5,147 bases of DNA, from the NCBI GenBank assembly GCA_030627725.1, contig DAOVSZ010000232.1, positions 1 to 5,147 of the forward strand, written 5' to 3'. Below the pieces are notes generated by a model. That model was not told the origin of the DNA. It searched no databases and saw nothing but the letters and a program-made list of their open reading frames with translations. Source of the DNA: Desulfobulbaceae bacterium (GTDB lineage Bacteria > Desulfobacterota > Desulfobulbia > Desulfobulbales > DAOVSZ01). Position 1 is the stretch's first letter; the number at the start of each line of letters is the position of its first letter. Below are positions 1 through 3,350 of the stretch, piece after piece. A program made the translations under genes and the position numbers.

Positions 1-994
1 AAAGGAGGAAATGCGGACCTGTGAAATTCCGGTGATCTTTGTGACCGCCATGGATGATGTGGAGGATGAGGCCAAGGGCCTGGAGATGGGCGCCGTGGAT
101 TATATCATCAAGCCTGTCAGCGCCCCAATTGTCAAGGCCAGGGTAAAAAGTCATTTGGAGCTTGTGGAGAAGAGCAATGAACTTAAAAAAGCATATGTTG
201 ACCTCAAGGCCACCCAGTCCCAGATGTTGCAGAACGAGAAAATGGCCTCCATAGGTCAGCTTGCCGCGGGCGTGGCCCATGAGATAAATAATCCCATCGG
301 CTTTATCGCCAGCAATCTCGGCAGCCTTGGGAAATATGTCGATCGGTTGACCGAGTATATCGGCCTCCTGCCGGGCGCCATCATAAATGAATCGGCGGAA
401 GAGCTCAAAGCGTTACGTAAAAAATTCAAAATTGATTTTATTGTCGAAGACGCGAAAGACCTGATCAAGGAATCTCTGGATGGCGTCGACCGGGTGATCA
501 AAATTGTCCAGAACCTGAAAAACTTTTCCCGCATTGACGAGGCTGAGTGCAAACCCGCGGACATCAATGAATGCCTGGAAAGTGCGGCCAATATCGTCTG
601 GAACGAGCTGAAATACAAGGCAACGGTCCATAAGGAATATGGGGAGATACCACTTACTCAATGCTATCCCCACCAGCTCAACCAGGTATTCATGAACCTG
701 TTGCTCAATGCCTCTCAAGCCATCGACAAGAAGGGGGATATAACCTGCAAAACCTGGCTTCAGGAGGGTTCCATCTTTGTGGCCATTACCGATACCGGCC
801 GCGGCATTGCACAGGAAAATCTCAACAGATTGTTTGATCCGTTTTTCACCACCAAGGAGATCGGGCAAGGCACAGGACTGGGACTGAGTATCGCCTATGA
901 CATTATAAAGAAACACGGAGGCGAATTCACGGTGCAGAGCGAAGTCGGCAGAGGCGCCACTTTTACCATCAAACTGCCGGTTCGAGAGGCTTGA
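1..994 (+). CDS. Receiver-histidine kinase, 5' truncated by window (C-terminal end of receiver, HisKA, HATPase)
   Basis: Two-component sensor kinase: autophosphorylates on His and passes the phosphate to a response regulator; probably cytoplasmic, as no membrane segment is seen in this part. The frame is open to the window edge. Residues counted from the Met codon at position 11. The start of the fragment is the second half of a receiver domain, with the conserved Thr (IPVIFVTA, T12) and Lys (YIIKP, K34); the phospho-accepting Asp lies upstream and is not visible. A polar, probably coiled-coil linker follows (about 45-78), then the H-box (AHEINNP, H90), the N-box (MNLLLNASQAI, N229 and N233), G1 (DTGRGI, D261), the F-box (LFDPFFTTK) and G2 (GQGTGLGLS, 285-293). 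All kinase motifs are intact, so it should be active. The receiver lies N-terminal to the kinase core, so it probably regulates the kinase or takes input from another kinase. The next gene encodes a receiver-phosphatase, a likely phosphotransfer partner (inference). Confidence 0.93.
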   Translation, partial: KEEMRTCEIPVIFVTAMDDVEDEAKGLEMGAVDYIIKPVSAPIVKARVKSHLELVEKSNELKKAYVDLKATQSQMLQNEKMASIGQLAAGVAHEINNPIGFIASNLGSLGKYVDRLTEYIGLLPGAIINESAEELKALRKKFKIDFIVEDAKDLIKESLDGVDRVIKIVQNLKNFSRIDEAECKPADINECLESAANIVWNELKYKATVHKEYGEIPLTQCYPHQLNQVFMNLLLNASQAIDKKGDITCKTWLQEGSIFVAITDTGRGIAQENLNRLFDPFFTTKEIGQGTGLGLSIAYDIIKKHGGEFTVQSEVGRGATFTIKLPVREA

Positions 995-1000
995 TTCATA

Positions 1001-1043
1001 GTAACTGTTCAGCTGCACCCCATCTGAACAGTTACATTTTTTT
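1001..1043 (+). terminator. Rho-independent-type terminator hairpin made of miniature-element end sequence
   Basis: A perfect 12-bp inverted repeat (GTAACTGTTCAG at 1001-1012, CTGAACAGTTAC at 1024-1035) with an 11-nt loop is followed by A and seven T (1037-1043), six bases after the kinase stop codon. Shape and place fit an intrinsic terminator, though the stem is AT-rich compared with strong ones. The first 26 bases match the left end of the mobile element at 2257-2282 with two mismatches, so this is also a member of that repeat family. No flanking direct repeat is seen here. Confidence 0.65.
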
Positions 1044-1051
1044 AGTCGGCC

Positions 1052-1081
1052 TTGACATTTTATTCCCGTTCATTGCATCAT
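1052..1081 (+). promoter_or_regulatory. Candidate sigma-70-type promoter for the receiver-phosphatase gene
   Basis: TTGACA (1052-1057) is a perfect -35 match. With an 18-bp spacer it precedes CATCAT (1076-1081), a 4 of 6 match to TATAAT. Transcription would start near 1088 and leave about 40 nt of leader before the ATG at 1130. It lies just after the terminator-like hairpin, which would make the phosphatase gene the head of a new transcript. A second -10-like hexamer, CATAAT at 1101-1106, has no good -35 and would leave a very short leader. Confidence 0.4.
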
Positions 1082-1111
1082 CAAGTAATAGACATTTTCA
1101 CATAATGTTTT

Positions 1112-1119
1112 AAGAGGAG
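1112..1119 (+). promoter_or_regulatory. Ribosome binding site of the receiver-phosphatase gene
   Basis: AAGAGGAG is a purine-rich Shine-Dalgarno match ending 10 nt before the ATG at 1130. It supports that start over the in-frame Met five codons later. Confidence 0.7.
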
Positions 1120-1129
1120 AAAAATCTTT

Positions 1130-2251
1130 ATGCACAGCAAAGATATGTCCGTTCTGGTGGTGGATGACTCGATAACCAATGTCCTTCTGTTAAAGGCGAT
1201 GCTGGAGGGAAATGGATACAAGGTTTTTACTGCCGAGAATGGCCCTGATGGCAGAGAAATTGCTCAAAAAGAGCAGCCGGGGATCATCTTGCTGGATGTG
1301 ATGATGCCGGGTGAGGACGGTTTTATTACCTGCGAAAAACTGAAACAAAGCGCGTCCACCGCCGATATCCCGGTTATATTTATCTCCGCCCTGGATGATT
1401 CCGAAAGCATAGTCAAAGGCCTGACTGTCGGCGGCATTGATTACATTGCCAAACCATTTCGGAAAGAAGAGGTCCTGGCCCGGGTCAGAAACTACCTGAA
1501 GCTTCGCCACGCCTATCTTCGGGTGATTGAAGAGCAGGCCAAGCGTCTGCGGCAGATTCAGGATGCCCAGCAGGCCATTCTGGTGAAACACGATGCACTT
1601 CCGGAAGCACATTTCGGCATTTACTACCTGCCGATTTTAGAGGCCGGCGGTGATTTTTATGATGTCTTTGAAATACGCTCTCAGATGTTTGGATATTTTG
1701 TCGCGGACATCAGCGGCCATGACCTCGGCGCCTCGTTTGCCACCTCTGCATTAAAAGCCTTGATACGCCAGAACTCTTCGCCGCTGTATACTCCGGATGA
1801 GACGATCCGGATGGTGAACTCCGTTTTACTGTCAATCCTCTCTGATGACCAGCACCTGACCGCTGCCTATGCCTGTCTGGACCAAGCTCATTCCATGCTG
1901 CAGGTGGTGAATGCCGCCCACCTGCCGATCTTGTTTTTACCGAGACAGGGCGAGCCCGAATGGATTGAAGCGGACGGGGACATAATAGGTGTTTTCGACA
2001 CAGCCCTGTTCAACTGCCGGAATATAGAAATTTCCAAAGGCGAACGCTTTTTCATATACTCCGATGGCCTGCTTGAGACTTTTGAAGGCAAGACCAGAAC
2101 CAGGGAGCAGGGCATGGCGGAGCTGCTTGCCTGTGCCGTAAGCACGAGAGACATGGAGATCCAGCCGGCCACCGAAGAGATTGTCAGGCTGATGTTTGAC
2201 GGCGGACGCAGCACGGAAGATGACGTTGTTCTGCTGGGGGTTGATGTGTGA
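1130..2251 (+). CDS. Response regulator with PP2C-type (RsbU/SpoIIE) serine phosphatase output domain
   Basis: Phosphorylation-controlled protein phosphatase that, by family precedent, removes phosphate from a serine on a STAS-domain antagonist. 373 aa and complete, with no membrane segment. The receiver domain covers about residues 6-123: acidic pair D12/D13, phospho-acceptor D56 (ILLDVMMPG), S86 and K108 (YIAKP). A helical, charged linker at about 124-155 probably transmits the signal. The PP2C domain covers about 160-373 with the metal-ligand motifs GGDFYD (173-178), ADISGHD (192-198), NAAHLP (261-266), YSDGLLE (310-316) and a closing DDVVLLGV (364-371), so it looks catalytically complete. 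The STAS protein encoded at 2968-3264 is the natural substrate candidate, and the upstream histidine kinase the natural phosphodonor; both are inferences from position. The stop codon TGA lies inside the target-site duplication of the following miniature element, and the insertion left the protein unchanged. Confidence 0.95.
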   Translation: MHSKDMSVLVVDDSITNVLLLKAMLEGNGYKVFTAENGPDGREIAQKEQPGIILLDVMMPGEDGFITCEKLKQSASTADIPVIFISALDDSESIVKGLTVGGIDYIAKPFRKEEVLARVRNYLKLRHAYLRVIEEQAKRLRQIQDAQQAILVKHDALPEAHFGIYYLPILEAGGDFYDVFEIRSQMFGYFVADISGHDLGASFATSALKALIRQNSSPLYTPDETIRMVNSVLLSILSDDQHLTAAYACLDQAHSMLQVVNAAHLPILFLPRQGEPEWIEADGDIIGVFDTALFNCRNIEISKGERFFIYSDGLLETFEGKTRTREQGMAELLACAVSTRDMEIQPATEEIVRLMFDGGRSTEDDVVLLGVDV

Positions 2252-2256
2252 TAATT
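2249..2256. repeat. Target-site duplication, left copy
   Basis: TGATAATT directly abuts the left terminal inverted repeat and is identical to 2439-2446. It contains the phosphatase stop codon TGA followed in frame by TAA, so the original site was a tandem stop. Confidence 0.85.
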
Positions 2257-2438
2257 GTAACTATTCAGCAGCACCCCATCTGCACACGATCAGTCTGGTT
2301 CACATAGAACAACTATATAGTTCGCCAGCCTGCTTGTGCACATCTGGGGCGCCCCGCAGGAAGTGCCCTTGGGGTGCACTTCTGAACAGTTACAGGAAGG
2401 TGTTTAGGCTAAGTTTTTGGCTCCACCTGAATAGTTAC
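2257..2438. mobile_element. 182-bp non-autonomous miniature element (MITE) with IS66-like ends
   Basis: Perfect 12-bp terminal inverted repeats, GTAACTATTCAG (2257-2268) and CTGAATAGTTAC (2427-2438), bound a 182-bp segment flanked by an exact 8-bp direct repeat TGATAATT. No plausible transposase or other gene is inside. IS66-family insertion sequences are known for ends beginning GTAA and for 8-bp target duplications, so this is most simply a deletion derivative moved by an IS66 transposase elsewhere in the genome (inference). The interior holds two perfect palindromes, AACTATATAGTT (2311-2322) and GGGGCGCCCC (2346-2355), an imperfect hairpin AAGTGCCC...GGGTGCACTT (2361-2381), and an extra internal copy of the end motif at 2382-2393. 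The exact duplication suggests a fairly recent insertion. It sits between the phosphatase and kinase genes without interrupting either. Confidence 0.85.
2382..2393. repeat. Internal copy of the element's terminal repeat
   Basis: CTGAACAGTTAC has the same orientation as the outer right end, differs from it at one base, and is identical to the right arm of the hairpin at 1024-1035. Together with GGGGTGC at 2371-2377 it mirrors the left end (GTAACTATTCAG plus GCACCCC at 2271-2277), so 2257-2393 alone looks like a smaller element with longer inverted repeats. Confidence 0.7.
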
Positions 2439-2445
2439 TGATAAT
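2417..2445 (+). promoter_or_regulatory. Candidate outward hybrid promoter at the element/target junction
   Basis: TTGGCT (2417-2422, 4 of 6 to TTGACA) inside the right end of the miniature element is followed after exactly 17 bp by GATAAT (2440-2445, 5 of 6 to TATAAT) within the target-site duplication. It points toward the RsbW-like, STAS and cheA genes, with a start near 2452 and about 57 nt of leader. Insertion sequences often create such fused promoters; activity here is untested. Confidence 0.4.
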
Positions 2446-2446
2446 T
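2439..2446. repeat. Target-site duplication, right copy
   Basis: TGATAATT abuts the right terminal inverted repeat and matches 2249-2256 exactly. It also supplies the -10-like hexamer of the candidate promoter and overlaps the first heptad of the following repeat tract. Confidence 0.85.
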
Positions 2447-2506
2447 TTAGATTTTAGATTTTGAATTGCAGATTTTGGATTTTTGATTGCAGAGTGAGAA
2501 ATTCAA
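2444..2506. repeat. Degenerate 7-bp tandem repeat tract, copy 1
   Basis: Read in steps of seven from 2444, the DNA gives ATTTTAG, ATTTTAG, ATTTTGA, ATTGCAG, ATTTTGG, ATTTTTG, ATTGCAG without a phase break, then two weaker units (AGTGAGA, AATTCAA). The consensus is about ATTTTAG/ATTGCAG. The tract ends two bases before the ATG of the RsbW-like gene, so it forms that gene's leader. The same family fills the gap before cheA. Confidence 0.75.
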
Positions 2507-2508
2507 AA

Positions 2509-2919
2509 ATGTACAAACTTACAAAACTCAAAAACGGTCTCACCGTAAAATTTTCCGCCTCTTTTGAGGGAATAGATTCAGTGTGCAAGGATCTCAAACT
2601 GTTCCTGTCGGAAAATGGCCTTGGAGACCTGTGTTTTGATCTCACTCTCGGCCTGCGGGAAGCCTTGAGCAACGCGGTGCGCCATGGTTCGCACATGGAC
2701 CCGGAAAAGGAGGTTTTTTGCTCCATAGAAGCAGATGTTGCGCAGATACGCATCCGGGTTGCCGACAGAGGCGCTGGATTTGACTGGCGCCGGATGGAAA
2801 AAAAGCGCGCTTTGCCGGCGGCCACCGATGGGCGTGGAATGAGTATTTTAGAACACTATTTTGACGCATACCGTTTTAATGAAAGCGGCAATGAGGTTGA
2901 ACTGGTGAAGAAAATTTGA
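2509..2919 (+). CDS. RsbW/SpoIIAB-type anti-sigma factor kinase (HATPase_c_2), STAS-protein serine kinase
   Basis: Small cytoplasmic GHKL ATPase of the partner-switch type: by family precedent it phosphorylates a serine on a STAS antagonist and, when free, binds and inhibits a target, classically a sigma factor. 136 aa from the ATG at 2509, a usual length for the family. The N-box LREALSNAVRHG (49-60) carries E51 and N55, the catalytic-base and Mg-binding spacing seen in SpoIIAB; the G1 box is DRGAGFD (86-92) and the G2 box DGRGMSI (107-113). Kinase activity is therefore expected. The start is uncertain: the frame stays open upstream through the heptad repeat with in-frame TTG (2461) and GTG (2494) codons, but those 16 extra residues would be repeat-encoded. 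Only a weak Shine-Dalgarno-like GTGAGA (2494-2499) precedes the ATG. The STAS partner gene follows after 48 nt, probably co-transcribed. Confidence 0.9.
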   Translation: MYKLTKLKNGLTVKFSASFEGIDSVCKDLKLFLSENGLGDLCFDLTLGLREALSNAVRHGSHMDPEKEVFCSIEADVAQIRIRVADRGAGFDWRRMEKKRALPAATDGRGMSILEHYFDAYRFNESGNEVELVKKI

Positions 2920-2949
2920 GTGTCAGGGGACAGAGCCGGACCCGGACAC
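2920..2949 (+). other. Intercistronic hairpin between kinase and STAS genes
   Basis: Directly after the stop codon, GTGTC (2920-2924) plus GGG (2926-2928) can pair with CCC (2941-2943) plus GACAC (2945-2949), with one A-G mismatch and a 12-nt loop. No T-run follows, so it is not a terminator. It ends four bases before the next Shine-Dalgarno and could affect mRNA stability or the relative yield of the two proteins. Short hairpins arise by chance, so confidence is low. Confidence 0.3.
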
Positions 2950-2953
2950 CGGA

Positions 2954-2960
2954 AAAGGAG
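2954..2960 (+). promoter_or_regulatory. Ribosome binding site that fixes the STAS gene start
   Basis: AAAGGAG lies 7 nt before the ATG at 2968, an ideal spacing. This selects that start over the in-frame GTG at 2920, which follows the previous stop directly and would add 16 residues unlike any STAS N-terminus. Confidence 0.85.
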
Positions 2961-2967
2961 AGTGTTC

Positions 2968-3264
2968 ATGAGTGAAATTACACGAGATGGCAACAAGGTC
3001 ATTGTCAAGCCGGGAAAGGACATCGTTGCCTCAATGGCGGAGGAATTGAAGAAGGAATTAAAGCAGGCCCTTGATGACGGGGCCGCTGAACTGACAGTTG
3101 ATCTGTCCGGGACGGAGATGATGGACTCAATGGGGATCGGCGTCCTGATTGCCGCCCATAACTCGCTCAAAAAGATCGGCGGCCGGTTGGAGCTGACCAA
3201 TGCCTCCGATGATATAGTAAAACTGCTGCAGAATATGAGGCTGGACAAACATTTTAAGATGTAA
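2968..3264 (+). CDS. STAS-domain anti-sigma factor antagonist (SpoIIAA/RsbV type)
   Basis: Partner-switch protein: in its unphosphorylated form it binds the RsbW-like kinase and releases that kinase's target; phosphorylation on a conserved serine switches it off, and a PP2C phosphatase restores it (family knowledge). 98 aa, a single STAS domain filling the protein. The typical core is visible: the strand ELTVDLSG (41-48), then the phosphorylation loop MMDSMGIGVL (51-60). S54, after D53, is the likely phosphoserine and the only Ser or Thr in the loop; many relatives have a second one at the next position, where this protein has Met. The kinase gene is immediately upstream and the candidate phosphatase gene one further up, so the full cycle is encoded together. 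The position next to cheA allows a role in chemosensory signalling instead of sigma control. Confidence 0.92.
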   Translation: MSEITRDGNKVIVKPGKDIVASMAEELKKELKQALDDGAAELTVDLSGTEMMDSMGIGVLIAAHNSLKKIGGRLELTNASDDIVKLLQNMRLDKHFKM

Positions 3265-3265
3265 G

Positions 3266-3335
3266 ATTTTAGATTGCAGATTGCAGAATTGAAATTCGAA
3301 AATCACAAATCTGAAATCGAAAATCTGCAATCAAT
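3266..3335. repeat. Degenerate 7-bp tandem repeat tract, copy 2, with inverted symmetry
   Basis: Ten in-phase heptads start one base after the STAS stop codon: ATTTTAG, ATTGCAG, ATTGCAG, AATTGAA, ATTCGAA, AATCACA, AATCTGA, AATCGAA, AATCTGC, AATCAAT. The first half has the sense seen in copy 1, and the second half is largely its reverse complement. The outer parts form an 11-bp perfect inverted repeat, GATTGCAGATT (3272-3282) and AATCTGCAATC (3322-3332), and GAATT/AATTC (3286-3290, 3293-3297) forms a small inner stem. No T-run follows, so read-through into cheA is likely. Confidence 0.75.
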
Positions 3336-3340
3336 AATAC

Positions 3341-3345
3341 AGGAG
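3341..3345 (+). promoter_or_regulatory. Ribosome binding site of cheA
   Basis: AGGAG lies 5 nt before the ATG at 3351 and just after the heptad repeat tract. The spacing is slightly short but usable, and this start gives a normal CheA N-terminus. Confidence 0.7.
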
Positions 3346-3350
3346 CAGCC

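Noticed and set aside
2..13. AAGGAGG next to ATG at 11, looking like a strong translation start for the kinase gene
   Set aside because: The spacing is only about 2 nt, the frame is open to the window edge, and the encoded protein would begin in the middle of a receiver domain just before its conserved Thr motif. It is an internal Met.
413..1018. 201-codon minus-strand frame opposite the histidine kinase
   Set aside because: It covers the conserved kinase boxes in antisense and starts inside the hairpin; there is no ribosome binding site or family resemblance.
1044..1129. Sigma-54 promoter upstream of the phosphatase gene
   Set aside because: TTGCA occurs at 1073-1077, but the required GG ten bases upstream of its GC is absent.
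2346..2381. GC-rich palindrome and hairpin inside the miniature element as a terminator
   Set aside because: No T-run follows either stem; they are better explained as internal structure of the element.
2196..2441. 81-codon plus-strand frame across the end of the phosphatase gene and the miniature element
   Set aside because: It overlaps the phosphatase in another frame and otherwise translates element sequence; no transposase-like motif and a composition unlike the neighbours.
2920..2967. GTG at 2920 as start of the STAS gene, giving 114 residues
   Set aside because: The extra 16 residues are unlike STAS proteins, and an ideal ribosome binding site sits before the ATG at 2968.
3266..3335. 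CRISPR array or terminator in the heptad tract before cheA
   Set aside because: Units are 7 bp with no spacers, which excludes CRISPR, and there is no T-run after the inverted repeat.
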